Shown here one piece after another: positions 27,820 through 36,449 of a stretch of DNA of 64,000 nucleotides (its first letter is position 1; every line of letters starts with the position of its first letter). The DNA is from Ramlibacter alkalitolerans (GTDB lineage: Bacteria; Pseudomonadota; Gammaproteobacteria; Burkholderiales; Burkholderiaceae_C): assembly GCF_016722765.1 (NCBI RefSeq), contig NZ_JAEQND010000004.1:248001-312000 (forward strand). The letters run 5' to 3'. The position numbers were made by a program, and so were the translations under genes. The notes beneath the pieces were generated by a model. That model saw nothing but the letters and a program-made list of their open reading frames with translations, did no database searches and had not been told where the DNA came from.

Positions 27820-28457
27820 TGCACGCCGCCCGCAGCGTGCAGCACGACGATCACGCGGGGGTCGTCCGCATGCTGCAGGAGCAGGCGGCGCACCCGGTCC
27901 TGCCAGGCGGCGCGGAACGCCTCCTGCTGCTCGGGCGACGCGACGCCGCGCACGCACAGCGGCATCAGCTCCATGGCTTGCGGGTCGCCCGGCACGGGCC
28001 GCAGGTCGGCCGACACGCCGACGGTCGTGCCGGTATCGAGCCGCGTGAAGCGCATCTGCGTGGCGATGGGCGCGCCGTACGCGAGCAGGCCCTGGCGCAC
28101 GAAGCGCCCGCCGATGCCGTGGAAGCCGCCCTCTCCCGCCGCGCCGGTGAGGAAGCCGGCGACTCCGCCGATCACGCCCGTCACCCCTTCGGTCGCCGGA
28201 TCACGCAGTTCGACCCGGAGTTCGCCGCGTCGCGGCAGCGCGTCGGGGTACAGCGCGCGCAGCGCGGCGCGCGTCATGAGGAAGGCGCTCGCCACCGTGG
28301 GGCACGAGTGGCCGGCGAACTGCACGGCGTGCGCATAGCGGTATTCCAGCTGCCCGTCGCGCACGGCCCCCAGGAACTCCGCCAGCGGGTCCTGGACCCG
28401 GATCACCGGCGCTTCGTCGAAGAAGGAGGGGAAGGAGGCGAAGGCGTCGGTGGTCAT
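27816..28457 (-). CDS. FmdE-family protein at the head of the suf operon
   Basis: 213 residues. The segment HAVQFAGHSCPTVASAFLMT carries the G-H-x-C-P motif of the FmdE family (first noted beside molybdenum formylmethanofuran dehydrogenase genes, where it is not the catalytic subunit). The central part is glycine-rich (GVIGGVAGFLTGAAGEGG). The biochemical role in bacteria is unknown; a metal or cofactor role is often supposed. The ATG at 28457 gives the family start. It is the first gene of the FmdE-regulator-suf operon and follows a candidate NsrR box. Confidence 0.72.
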   Translation of the reverse strand: MTTDAFASFPSFFDEAPVIRVQDPLAEFLGAVRDGQLEYRYAHAVQFAGHSCPTVASAFLMTRAALRALYPDALPRRGELRVELRDPATEGVTGVIGGVAGFLTGAAGEGGFHGIGGRFVRQGLLAYGAPIATQMRFTRLDTGTTVGVSADLRPVPGDPQAMELMPLCVRGVASPEQQEAFRAAWQDRVRRLLLQHADDPRVIVVLHAAGGVQ

Positions 28458-28485
28458 GGCGGCGGTTCCGGTGCGCGGGCACTTG

Positions 28486-28508
28486 AACATGAGTCTTTGA
28501 TGAATCTT
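28486..28508 (-). promoter_or_regulatory. Candidate NsrR box over the suf-operon promoter
   Basis: Read on the minus strand, AAGATTCAT opens a 23-bp site that matches about 15 of 23 positions of the NsrR consensus (AAGATGCAT half-site, loosely inverted second half). A TACAAT -10-like hexamer lies directly upstream at 28509-28514, so the site covers the predicted transcription start of the FmdE-regulator-suf operon, a repressor position. The second half-site is weak. Confidence 0.5.
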
Positions 28509-28599
28509 ATTGTAGATGCTGCCGCGCGCCGAAAGCCCAGTGACCCTTCTGTTGGTACCGTTGTTGTCCCTTGCAGCCCACCGGCATTCCCGCGCCACA

Positions 28600-28627
28600 A
28601 AGATTCATATTCAGTGCATCTTATAAT
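28600..28627 (+). promoter_or_regulatory. NsrR box and -10 element of the hemoglobin-oxidase operon
   Basis: A 23-bp dyad at 28600-28622 with half-sites AAGATTCA and TGCATCTT (7 of 8 inverted matches) agrees with about 18 of 23 positions of the NsrR consensus. It abuts a perfect TATAAT at 28622-28627, so NsrR would sit in the spacer of this promoter. The predicted start near 28634 leaves a leader of about 20 nt before the hemoglobin ATG. nsrR is the fifth gene of the operon, giving autoregulation. Confidence 0.75.
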
Positions 28628-28654
28628 CTCCGCTCTTCGACAAGACGACGCGAC

Positions 28655-29050
28655 ATGCCCACCCCCGATCTCTGCACCGAGGAAGAAGTGACCCGGCTGG
28701 TGCACGGCTTCTATGCACGGGTCCGGCAGGACCCCCTGCTCGGCCCCATCTTCGACACCCACGTCCGGCACTGGGACCGGCACCTGGCCACCATGGTGGA
28801 CTTCTGGTCCGGCGCGCTGCGCGGGACCGCGCGCTTCCGCGGCGCGCCCATGCCCAAGCACGCGGTGCTGCCCGGACTGAGCGCCTCCCTGTTCCAGCGC
28901 TGGCTGGCGCTGTTCCACCAGACCACGGCCACGCTCGACAACGCGCCCATGACGCAACGCGCGAACGATCTCGCCCTGCGGATCGCGGAAAGCCTCTGGT
29001 ACGGCTACCAGGCCGCGCGCGCGGCCGGCGCGCAGGAAGGAGTGGCGTGA
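28655..29050 (+). CDS. Group III truncated hemoglobin
   Basis: 131 residues, the size of a 2-over-2 globin. The proximal histidine is H69 in PMPKHAVLPGL, followed by the group III pattern LFQRWLALFHQT. Such globins bind O2 and NO and in Campylobacter are induced by nitrosative stress. It is the first gene after the NsrR box and is coupled (TGATG) to the oxidase subunit gene. The likely role is NO dioxygenation or ligand delivery. Confidence 0.9.
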   Translation: MPTPDLCTEEEVTRLVHGFYARVRQDPLLGPIFDTHVRHWDRHLATMVDFWSGALRGTARFRGAPMPKHAVLPGLSASLFQRWLALFHQTTATLDNAPMTQRANDLALRIAESLWYGYQAARAAGAQEGVA

Positions 29051-30702
29051 TGGACAGCGCAGCCCTCAGCCTGCTCGCGGCCTTCCTGCTGTCGCTCCTC
29101 GGCCTGTTCGCCTTCATCTGGTCGCTGCGCCAGGGCCTGCTGGTGGAAAACCCGGCCGCGGCCTCGGTGATCTTCGCCCGCGGCGAGGTGGGCCGGGTGG
29201 ACGACCCCGCCCTGCACGCCGCGCAGCAGCACTCGCTGCAGGCGGCGGCGACCGCCGCGCCGCCGCCCGGCGCCGACGCCGCCGACCTGCGCGCGCGGGT
29301 GCTGGCGGACCGCTCCAGCGCCCTGCCCGTCTTCATGTTCGCGGCCTTCGCCTGCTTCTGGCTGCTGCTCGGATCCGTCGCGGGCCTGACCTCGTCGATC
29401 AAGCTGCACGCGCCCGACTGGCTGGTGCAGCAAGGCTGGCTCACCTTCGGCCGCATCCGCACGGTGCACCTGACGGCGGTGCTCTATGGCTGGATCACGA
29501 ATGCGGCGCTCGGCCTGATCCTGTGGCTGCTGCCGCGGCTGCTGCGCACGGAACTGCGCGGCGCCCCGTGGACGCTGCTCGGTGGCGCGCTGATCAACAC
29601 CGGCATCGCCGCCGGCATCGGCGCCATCGCCATGGGCTGGAGCGACGGCATGGAGTACCTGGAGATCCCGTGGCAGATCGGCCTGTTCTTGGTCGCCGGC
29701 CTCGCGATGATCATCCTCCCGGTGCTGACCACGCTGGTGAACCGGCGCACCGAACACCTCTACGTGAGCGTCTGGTACCTGGTCGCGGGCCTGCTGTGGG
29801 TGACGCTGCTGTTCGTGGTGGCCAAGCTGCCCGGCGTGCACACCGGCGTGCAGCAGGCCACCACCAACTGGTGGTACGGCCACAACGTGCTGGGCCTGTG
29901 GTTCACGCCGGTGAGCGTGGGCGCGATCTACTATTTCCTGCCGAAGATCATCGGCCGGCCGGTGCGCTCGTACAACCTGTCGCTCCTGGGCTTCTGGACG
30001 CTGGCCTTCTTCTACGGCCAGGTCGGCGGGCACCACCTGATCGGCGGCCCGGTGCCGGGCTGGCTGGTCACGCTGTCGATCGTGCAGAGCCTGATGATGG
30101 TGATCCCGGTGATCGCCTTCACGATCAACATGGGCGGCACGCTGCAGGGCCGCATGCACCTGGCGCGCTGGTCGCCCACGCTGCGCTTCATGATGTTCGG
30201 CGGCCTGGTCTACCTGGCCTCCTCGCTGCAAGGCTCGATGGAGGCGCTGCGCAGCGTCAACGCCATCACGCACTTCACCCACTACACGGTGGGCCATGCG
30301 CACCTGGGCGCCTACGGCTTCGTCAGCATGGTGCTGTTCGGCGCCATCTACTTCATGCTGCCCCGCGTGCTGAACTGGGAGTGGCCGTATCCGCGCCTGA
30401 TCACCGTGCATTTCTGGCTGGCCGCGACCGGCATCGCGATCTACTTCGTCGCCCTCACCATCGGCGGCTGGCTGCAGGGCCTCGCGATGCTCGATCCGGC
30501 GCGCGACTTCATGGCCTCGGTCACGCTCACGCGGCCTTACCTGGAATGGCGTTCCGTGGGCGGCTGCCTGATGCTGGCCAGCCACGTCGTCTTCGTCGGC
30601 CACTTCCTCGCGATGGCGCTGCGCTTCGGGCCGATGCGCACCGGTGCCGCCCTGTTCGGGACGGCGCGCCCCGAGGACCTGGAGCTCGCGTATGGAAAAT
30701 GA
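29050..30702 (+). CDS. ccoN: cbb3-type cytochrome c oxidase subunit I (CcoN) with N-terminal CcoS-like segment
   Basis: 550 residues, heme-copper oxidase catalytic subunit. Ligand histidines are visible in FGRIRTVHLTAVLYGW, NWWYGHNVLG, GQVGGHHLIGG and THYTVGHAHLGAYGF, and the active-site tyrosine of cbb3 enzymes in VGAIYYFLPK. Residues 5-26 form an extra helix followed by RQGLLVENPAAASVIFARGE, which resembles the small assembly protein CcoS. The ATG at 29050 has aaggag 7 nt upstream and is preferred to the GTG at 29047. It reduces O2 with high affinity; NO reduction is a known side activity of cbb3 enzymes. Confidence 0.88.
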   Translation: MDSAALSLLAAFLLSLLGLFAFIWSLRQGLLVENPAAASVIFARGEVGRVDDPALHAAQQHSLQAAATAAPPPGADAADLRARVLADRSSALPVFMFAAFACFWLLLGSVAGLTSSIKLHAPDWLVQQGWLTFGRIRTVHLTAVLYGWITNAALGLILWLLPRLLRTELRGAPWTLLGGALINTGIAAGIGAIAMGWSDGMEYLEIPWQIGLFLVAGLAMIILPVLTTLVNRRTEHLYVSVWYLVAGLLWVTLLFVVAKLPGVHTGVQQATTNWWYGHNVLGLWFTPVSVGAIYYFLPKIIGRPVRSYNLSLLGFWTLAFFYGQVGGHHLIGGPVPGWLVTLSIVQSLMMVIPVIAFTINMGGTLQGRMHLARWSPTLRFMMFGGLVYLASSLQGSMEALRSVNAITHFTHYTVGHAHLGAYGFVSMVLFGAIYFMLPRVLNWEWPYPRLITVHFWLAATGIAIYFVALTIGGWLQGLAMLDPARDFMASVTLTRPYLEWRSVGGCLMLASHVVFVGHFLAMALRFGPMRTGAALFGTARPEDLELAYGK

Positions 30703-31294
30703 AACCAAGCTGGCCGCCGGCGCGATGGTCGCCCTCGGCGTGGCGACCGCCGCCCTCGTGGTGCTGCCCTACCTGCAGGTGAGCGATGTCCCTGCACCGG
30801 CCAAGCTGCGGCCGTACACCGCCTCGCAACTGCGCGGGCGCGCCGTGTACGTGGCCAACGGCTGCGTCTACTGCCACAGCCAGCAGCCGCGCGACCGCGC
30901 GCTCGCCCCCGACGCGCAACGCGGCTGGGGCCGCGCCTCGGTGCCCGGCGACTACGTATACGACAAGCCCCACCTGCTGGGAAGCATGCGCACCGGGCCG
31001 GACCTGTTCAACATCGGCGCCCGTCAGCCGAGCAAGGAATGGCAGCTCGGGCACCTGTACCAGCCGCGCGCCTACGTGAAGGAATCGATCATGCCTTCCT
31101 ACCCCTTCCTGTTCACGGTGAAGGATGCGGGCGAGGCGCAGCGCGAAGGCGAACAGCCGCTCGCCCTGCCCCCGGGCTTCGCCCCCGCGGAAGGCCAGGT
31201 GGTCGTGCCCACCCCCGAGGCGCTGGACCTGGTGAAGTACCTGCAGGCGCTGGACCACACCTATCCCGTGCTGCCCGCCGCGCCCCAACCCTGA
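30692..31294 (+). CDS. ccoO: cbb3-type oxidase subunit II (CcoO), monoheme cytochrome c
   Basis: 200 residues. One N-terminal membrane helix (residues 9-28) is followed by the heme motif CVYCH at residues 58-62 and the CcoO signature SQQPRD. Further conserved features are the DLFNIGAR and IMPSYPFLF segments, the latter with the Met ligand. The ATG at 30692 lies within the end of ccoN and has ggag 7 nt upstream. It passes electrons to CcoN. Confidence 0.92.
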   Translation: MENETKLAAGAMVALGVATAALVVLPYLQVSDVPAPAKLRPYTASQLRGRAVYVANGCVYCHSQQPRDRALAPDAQRGWGRASVPGDYVYDKPHLLGSMRTGPDLFNIGARQPSKEWQLGHLYQPRAYVKESIMPSYPFLFTVKDAGEAQREGEQPLALPPGFAPAEGQVVVPTPEALDLVKYLQALDHTYPVLPAAPQP

Positions 31295-31313
31295 TCCCGA
31301 GACCGAAGACACC

Positions 31314-31916
31314 ATGCCGATTCCCGCCCCCGCGCCGACGCCCGCGCAGCTGCGCGAAACCGCCGACCCCACCGAGCGCAGCCAGCCGATCCCGTTGCTG
31401 GTGGCCGGCATCACCCTCGCGATGGTGCTGGCCGGCGCCGGCTACATCCTGTTCTCCGAGCCCTTCGGCATGCCGGGCCTGGGCGATCGCCGCACGCTGG
31501 CCGACCTGCGGCCGGGCGCGGGTGCCGCCGGCGCCGTCGACGGCAAGCAGGTCTTCGCCGCCAACTGCGTCGCCTGCCACCAGGCGGCCGGCACCGGCGT
31601 GCCCGGCGTGTTCCCGCCGCTCGACGGATCGGAATGGGTGCAGGGCGAGCCGCGCGTGCTCGCCAATATCCTGCTGCACGGCGTCGAGGGCGAGCTCACG
31701 GTGAAGGGCCATCCCTACAAGGGCAGCATGCCTTCCTTCGCCCGCCTGGGCGACGCCGAACTGGCCGCCGTGGCGAGCTACATCCGAACGAGCTGGGGCA
31801 ACCAGGCCGGCGCCGTCCCCGCGGAGCTGTTCACCGGCGAACGCAAGCAGAATCCGCGCGAGAAGCCCTTCGGCGGCGGCGCGGAGCTCGGGGCCCTGGC
31901 CGCCCGTTCCCCCTGA
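31314..31916 (+). CDS. Membrane-anchored monoheme cytochrome c, possible CcoP substitute
   Basis: 200 residues: a proline-rich cytoplasmic start, one membrane helix (about residues 26-47), then a class I cytochrome domain with CVACH at 85-89 and Met ligand in KGSMPSFARL. It occupies the place where ccoP normally stands, but CcoP has two hemes and this has one, and no ccoQ is present. It probably feeds electrons to CcoO. The C-terminal 35 residues after the heme domain are polar and of unknown role. Confidence 0.85.
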   Translation: MPIPAPAPTPAQLRETADPTERSQPIPLLVAGITLAMVLAGAGYILFSEPFGMPGLGDRRTLADLRPGAGAAGAVDGKQVFAANCVACHQAAGTGVPGVFPPLDGSEWVQGEPRVLANILLHGVEGELTVKGHPYKGSMPSFARLGDAELAAVASYIRTSWGNQAGAVPAELFTGERKQNPREKPFGGGAELGALAARSP

Positions 31917-31931
31917 CCCAAAGGACCTGCA

Positions 31932-32390
31932 ATGCGGCTTGCGCGCATGACCGATTTCGCCATCCGGCTGCTGATGTACGTCGCGCAGCGGCCGGAGCGC
32001 CTCTGCACGATCGCCGAGGTGGCGGCCGCCTACGACATCTCCCAGACGCACCTGATGAAGATCACGCACCAGCTCGCCCTCGGCGGCTGGCTGGAGACCA
32101 CGCGCGGCAAGGGCGGCGGGATCCGGCTCGGGCGGCCCGCCTCCGAGATCCGGCTCGGCGACGTGGTGCGCACCATGGAGCCGGATTTCTTCATCGTCGA
32201 ATGCTTCTCCAGCGGCCACAGCTGCATGCTGCACGGCAGCTGCGACCTCACCGGCGTGATGGACGGGGCCTTGCGCAGCTTCATGAACTACCTCGACGAG
32301 TACACGCTGGCCGACGTGCTGCCCAAGTCCGACCCCGGGCGCGGCGCGCCGCTGCGCTTCCACGGCCGCAACAAGATCCTCGCCCGCTGA
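31932..32390 (+). CDS. nsrR: NsrR, nitric oxide-sensing Rrf2-family repressor
   Basis: 152 residues. The Rrf2 winged helix begins MRLARMTDFAIRLLMYVAQ, with the wing GGWLETTRGKGGGIRLGRPA. Three cysteines at 91, 98 and 104 are spaced like the Fe-S ligands of NsrR (91, 96, 102 in E. coli). NO destroys the cluster and lifts repression. It has aaagga upstream of its ATG, overlaps the SCO gene (TGATG), and NsrR-like boxes lie at the shared promoter region of this operon and the suf operon. Confidence 0.93.
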   Translation: MRLARMTDFAIRLLMYVAQRPERLCTIAEVAAAYDISQTHLMKITHQLALGGWLETTRGKGGGIRLGRPASEIRLGDVVRTMEPDFFIVECFSSGHSCMLHGSCDLTGVMDGALRSFMNYLDEYTLADVLPKSDPGRGAPLRFHGRNKILAR

Positions 32391-33016
32391 TGCTGCGCAC
32401 CGCCGTCGTCTGTGCCGCGCTCGTGAGCGCCGCTTGCGCCGGGGCCGCGCGACTCACGCACGGCTTCCAGGTGTGGACCGAGGAAGGCGCGCGCCGCATC
32501 GAGGTGGCCTTGGCTCCCGTGCCCGCCCCCGCAGTGTCCGTGCAAGGTCCCGGGCTGGCGGCAGGTGAGCTGCGCGGCCTGCTGGCGAACGGCCGCGACA
32601 TCAGCGTGGTGGAGTTCGTCTACACGCATTGCGAGACCTTGTGCCTGGCCGGCGGCACGGTGTTCCAGCAGATGCAGGCCGCCTTGCAGGCGCGCGCCAC
32701 GCCGCCGCACGTGCAACTGGTGTCGATCAGCTTCGACCCCGAGCGCGACGACCCGGCGCGGCTCGCCACCTATGCCGAGCGCATGGCGGCCGATGCGCGC
32801 TGGTGGCGCTTCGTGCGCGTGCCCACGGCCACGCAGACGCGCACGCTGCTGGATGCCTTCCGGGTGGTCGTGGTGCCGGACGGGCGCGACTTCCAGCACA
32901 ACGCCGCCTTGCTGGTCGTCGACCGCGAGGGAAGGCTGCTGCGCATCTTCGACTTCGCCGAGCAGCAGCTCGCCCTCGACTACGCGCTCCACCTGGCCGA
33001 AGGAGGCAAGCCGTGA
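32390..33016 (+). CDS. SCO1/SenC-family copper chaperone
   Basis: 208 residues with an N-terminal signal peptide or anchor (residues 1-20). The copper-binding residues are C81 and C85 in YTHCETLC and H170 in DFQHNAALLVVD, within a thioredoxin fold. SCO proteins deliver copper to cytochrome oxidases or protect against thiol stress, which suits assembly of the CuB centre in the ccoN product of this operon. Confidence 0.9.
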   Translation: MLRTAVVCAALVSAACAGAARLTHGFQVWTEEGARRIEVALAPVPAPAVSVQGPGLAAGELRGLLANGRDISVVEFVYTHCETLCLAGGTVFQQMQAALQARATPPHVQLVSISFDPERDDPARLATYAERMAADARWWRFVRVPTATQTRTLLDAFRVVVVPDGRDFQHNAALLVVDREGRLLRIFDFAEQQLALDYALHLAEGGKP

Positions 33017-33597
33017 GGCGGCTGCAGACCCTGGCGACGCTGGCCGGCGTGGCCGTCCTCGCGCTGCCGCCGGTGCGCCGCTGGCTCGAAGCGAGCATGA
33101 CCCTGCACATGCTGGTGCAGTTTCCGCTGCTGGTGGCCGCCGGCTTCCTGCTGGCGCGCACCCTTCCCGCGCGGGCGCGCGCAGGCATCGATGCCTGGAA
33201 TGCCCAGGGCGTCGCCGGCCTGCTCGCCTGCGCGCTCACGCTGATGGTGCTGATGATCCCGCGCCTGCTGGACCTGGCGCTGGTCGATCCGCGCGTGGAG
33301 GCGCTCAAGTGGCTCGCCCTGCTCGCCTGCGGCGCGGCGCTGCAGCTCTCCTGGGCGCGGGTCAGCCTGGCGGTGCAGGTCTTCTTCCTCGGCAACGTGC
33401 TGCCCATGACGGCCGCGGTGGGCCAGCTTTACCAGGACGCACCGCTGCGCGTGTGCAACGCCTACCTGCTGGACGACCAGGTCCGCCTCGGCCAGGGCCT
33501 GGTCGCGCTCTCCGTGCTGGCGGCGGCGCTGGCCATCGTCCACGGCGTGTGGCGCGCCGGCGGCCTTTCGCTGCTCAGGGCGCGCGAAGAGCTGTAG
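33013..33597 (+). CDS. Polytopic membrane protein of unknown function
   Basis: 194 residues from a GTG at 33013 with aggagg 6 nt upstream, overlapping the SCO stop. About five hydrophobic helices are visible. The segment SMTLHMLVQFPLLVAAGFLL loosely recalls the H-x-x-Q-H stretch of CtaG-type oxidase assembly proteins, but the resemblance is weak. As the last gene of the hemoglobin-oxidase-nsrR-SCO operon it may assist oxidase assembly or NO tolerance. It converges on norD with 9 bp between. Confidence 0.72.
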   Translation: MRRLQTLATLAGVAVLALPPVRRWLEASMTLHMLVQFPLLVAAGFLLARTLPARARAGIDAWNAQGVAGLLACALTLMVLMIPRLLDLALVDPRVEALKWLALLACGAALQLSWARVSLAVQVFFLGNVLPMTAAVGQLYQDAPLRVCNAYLLDDQVRLGQGLVALSVLAAALAIVHGVWRAGGLSLLRAREEL

Positions 33598-33606
33598 CCG
33601 GCCCGG

Positions 33607-35661
33607 TCAGGCCGTGACGAGCCGCCGCAACCATTCGAGCAAGGCGGCCGGCAGCAGGTCGGGACGCGGCAGCCATGCATAGTGGCGCGGGCCGAAGATC
33701 GCCGGGATGTAGTCGGCGGCGCGGCTGTCGACCGTGAGGCAGAACGGCGCGATCCCCTGCAGCCGCGCCTCCACCACCGCCTGCCGCATGTCCTCGACGC
33801 CGTAGCGGCCCTCGTATTCGTCGACGTCGTTCGGCTTGCCGTCGGACAGCAGCAGCAACAGGCGGTGGCTGGCGGGCCGGGCGGCGAGCGAGGCGATCGC
33901 GTGCCGCATGGCGGCGCCGGCGCGGGTGTAGTGTTCCGGTTCCAGGCCCGCGATGCGCGCGGCCACCGGCGCAGCGTAAGGCTCGGCGAAGCCCTTGATG
34001 GGGCGCACCACCACGCCGGCCGGCCCTTCGCCGGAGAACGCGAGCACCTCGTAGGGATCGCCGAGGCCTTCCAGCGCCACGCAGACGAGCAGCAGGGCCT
34101 CGCGCTCGACGTCCACGATGCGGCGCCCGCCGGACACCCACGCATCGGTCGAACCGCTCACATCCACCAGGATGACGATGGCCAGGTCGCGCCGGGCGCG
34201 GCGTTCGTGCTGGTACAGCCGCTGGTCCAGGGGCAGGCCGGCGCGCAGGTCCGCCCGGGCCTCGATCCAGGCATCCAGGTCGGGCGCATCGCCATCCAGC
34301 TGGCGGCGCAGCGTGGTGCGGCGTGCGCGCAGGAGCTCGAAGCGGCGGCGGATCTGGTGCAGCATGGCGGCGTGCGCCGCGAGCGTGCGGGCGACCCATT
34401 CCGCGGACCCTTCCGCGGCCGGCTGCAGCAGCACCTGGGCGCCCGGGTGGCGATAGGCGCCGGAGCGCCAGTCCCATTCCGGATAGTGCAGCACGGAGCC
34501 CGTGGCCGCGCCAGGGGGCGCCGCGGGCCGCTGCGCGGCGGACACGGGCTCGTCGGACAGCAGCACCTCGCGCGGGCGGCCCGGCGTGCTCACGAGGCGC
34601 GCCTCCGGCAGTTCGGACAGCGCTTCGGCGAAATCCTCGGCGGCGGTGTCCGCCTGGCGGTCGGTGGGCCGCTGCAGGCCCATCGGGTCTTCCGCTGCCT
34701 CGTGCGGCTGCGCGGTCTGCACCATCCAGGCGCCGGGCTGGCGCTCGTCTTCGTCCTCCGCCGCCTCCCGAACGCGCGGCGAGCGCGCCAGCCGGGCGCT
34801 GCGCGGACGCTCGCCCGCCTGCGGCTCCTGCGCGTCGCCGCCCTGCGCGATGGAGGGCGCAGCCCGGAGCGCGCGGAACTCGCCGGTCCAGGCGTCGCGC
34901 CACAGCACCGGGCGCGAACCCCGCGGCTTTCGCGCCGGCTGGATCAAGGGCGCGACGGCACGCGCCGCGGCGAGCACATCGTCGGGTGAAGCCGGCAGCA
35001 CCAGCAGGCCTGCGAGATCGGGCAGGCCCTCGGCGCTCACTCTGGCGGCGCCGGCCTGCAGCAGGGCGCGCGCGAGCCGCTCCATCGGCTGCAGCGCCGC
35101 GGGAAACGCCGACAGCGGCGGCCGCTCGGCCAGCGCGCGCTGCCGCAAGCGCGCGAGTTGCGGCTGCAGCCCGGGCAGGCGGATCTGCAGCGCATGCTCG
35201 CAGGCGCGGGCCTCCAGCAGCAGGTAGAGATCCGCCACCCCGTCGTCTGCGGCCGCCTGCCAGGCCCGCTGCGCGCTGCCGCGGACGGCGCGCATGGCTT
35301 GGTGCATGGCGAGCACGCGGAAGTGCTCCACCGCCTCGCTCGCACCGGCGTCCGGCGGCGCGTCGGCCGGCAGCCACAGCGCATCGCCGTCGGTCGCGGG
35401 CACCGCCCGCGGCTGCAGCGGCAGCGCGTCGCGTGCCATCCAGCGGCCCAGCCAGGTGGGTGCGACCGGCGGCTGCGCCGTGCGCAGCGGAAAACTGCGC
35501 CCGAAGGCGGCCGACAGCAGCAGGTCCAGCCGGCGGGCGACGTCCGGCAGCCGCGGCGTCGAAGGGCCCTCGACGGGGCGGCGATGCCGCACCCACAGGT
35601 CCTGCGCGAAGCCCACCGCATGGCGGGCCGCATCGACGAGGACGTCCTCCGCCTCGGCCAT
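33607..35661 (-). CDS. norD: NorD, VWA-domain nitric oxide reductase activation protein
   Basis: 684 residues. The C-terminal von Willebrand A domain has the MIDAS motif DVSGSTD near residue 500 and the downstream LLLLSDGKPNDVDEYEGRYG, a NorD hallmark. The middle region (about residues 290-400) is acidic, proline-rich and low complexity. NorD works with the AAA ATPase NorQ to activate or insert metal into NorCB. It overlaps the last base of norQ. Confidence 0.92.
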   Translation of the reverse strand: MAEAEDVLVDAARHAVGFAQDLWVRHRRPVEGPSTPRLPDVARRLDLLLSAAFGRSFPLRTAQPPVAPTWLGRWMARDALPLQPRAVPATDGDALWLPADAPPDAGASEAVEHFRVLAMHQAMRAVRGSAQRAWQAAADDGVADLYLLLEARACEHALQIRLPGLQPQLARLRQRALAERPPLSAFPAALQPMERLARALLQAGAARVSAEGLPDLAGLLVLPASPDDVLAAARAVAPLIQPARKPRGSRPVLWRDAWTGEFRALRAAPSIAQGGDAQEPQAGERPRSARLARSPRVREAAEDEDERQPGAWMVQTAQPHEAAEDPMGLQRPTDRQADTAAEDFAEALSELPEARLVSTPGRPREVLLSDEPVSAAQRPAAPPGAATGSVLHYPEWDWRSGAYRHPGAQVLLQPAAEGSAEWVARTLAAHAAMLHQIRRRFELLRARRTTLRRQLDGDAPDLDAWIEARADLRAGLPLDQRLYQHERRARRDLAIVILVDVSGSTDAWVSGGRRIVDVEREALLLVCVALEGLGDPYEVLAFSGEGPAGVVVRPIKGFAEPYAAPVAARIAGLEPEHYTRAGAAMRHAIASLAARPASHRLLLLLSDGKPNDVDEYEGRYGVEDMRQAVVEARLQGIAPFCLTVDSRAADYIPAIFGPRHYAWLPRPDLLPAALLEWLRRLVTA

Positions 35662-36449
35662 CAGGGGAAGGTCGCTTCGACCAGGTCGTGCATCGCCGAC
35701 AGCAGCGCCGGTTCGTCGGACAGGGGCGAGACGATCGCGCTGTAGCAGGCGCTGCGCGGCTCGATGCCGCTGGCGATCAGGCGTGCCGCGGCGACCAGCA
35801 GCCGCGTGCTCGGGACTTCCGCCAGGCCGCGGTCCTGCAGGGCGCGCAGCCGCTGGGCGAGCTCCACCAGCGCGCGCGCGTGGCCGGCGTCGGTGCCGCC
35901 CTCGTGCGCCACGATCACCGCTTCGCGCTCGGGGGGCGGAAAGGTGAAGTCGAGCGCGACGAAGCGCTGGCGCGTGCTCGGCTTCAGGTCCTTGAGCATG
36001 CGCTGGTAGCCGGGGTTGTACGAGATCACCAGCTGGAAGCCCGGCGCGGCCGGCAGCAGCTCGCCGGTCTTCTCGATCGGCAGCACGCGCCGGTGGTCGG
36101 TGAGCGGGTGCAGGACGACCACCGTGTCCTGCCGCGCCTCGACCACTTCGTCCAGGTAGCAAAGCGCGCCTTCGCGCACGGCGCGCGTGAGCGGCCCGTC
36201 CTGCCACACAGTGGCGTCCTGCCGCACCAGGAACCGCCCGACCAGGTCGCTGGCCGTGAGGTCGTCGTGGCAGGAGATGGTGACGAGCGGCCGCCCCAGC
36301 CGCCACGCCATGAACTCGACGAAGCGCGTCTTGCCGCAGCCGGTCGGCCCCTTGAGCATGACGGCCAGCTGGCGGCGATGGCACTGTTCGAACAGCGCCA
36401 CCTCGTCGCCGGCCGGCAGGTAGTAGGGCTCGCTGCGCGCTGCGTCCAT
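35661..36449 (-). CDS. norQ: NorQ, MoxR/CbbQ-type AAA ATPase
   Basis: 262 residues. Walker A is [11 protein letters not shown], Walker [11 protein letters not shown], and the family segment [20 protein letters not shown] precedes the sensor region. The short C-terminal CbbQ domain begins near residue 200. It acts as a chaperone with NorD on nitric oxide reductase. Start and stop are shared by single-base overlaps with norB and norD, so the three are co-translated. Confidence 0.94.
   Translation of the reverse strand: MDAARSEPYYLPAGDEVALFEQCHRRQLAVMLKGPTGCGKTRFVEFMAWRLGRPLVTISCHDDLTASDLVGRFLVRQDATVWQDGPLTRAVREGALCYLDEVVEARQDTVVVLHPLTDHRRVLPIEKTGELLPAAPGFQLVISYNPGYQRMLKDLKPSTRQRFVALDFTFPPPEREAVIVAHEGGTDAGHARALVELAQRLRALQDRGLAEVPSTRLLVAAARLIASGIEPRSACYSAIVSPLSDEPALLSAMHDLVEATFP

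Noticed and set aside
28497..28511. TTGAT half-site that could be part of an FNR/DNR box
   Set aside because: The second half (ATCAA) is missing at the required 4-bp spacing; the sequence is explained better by the NsrR-like box.
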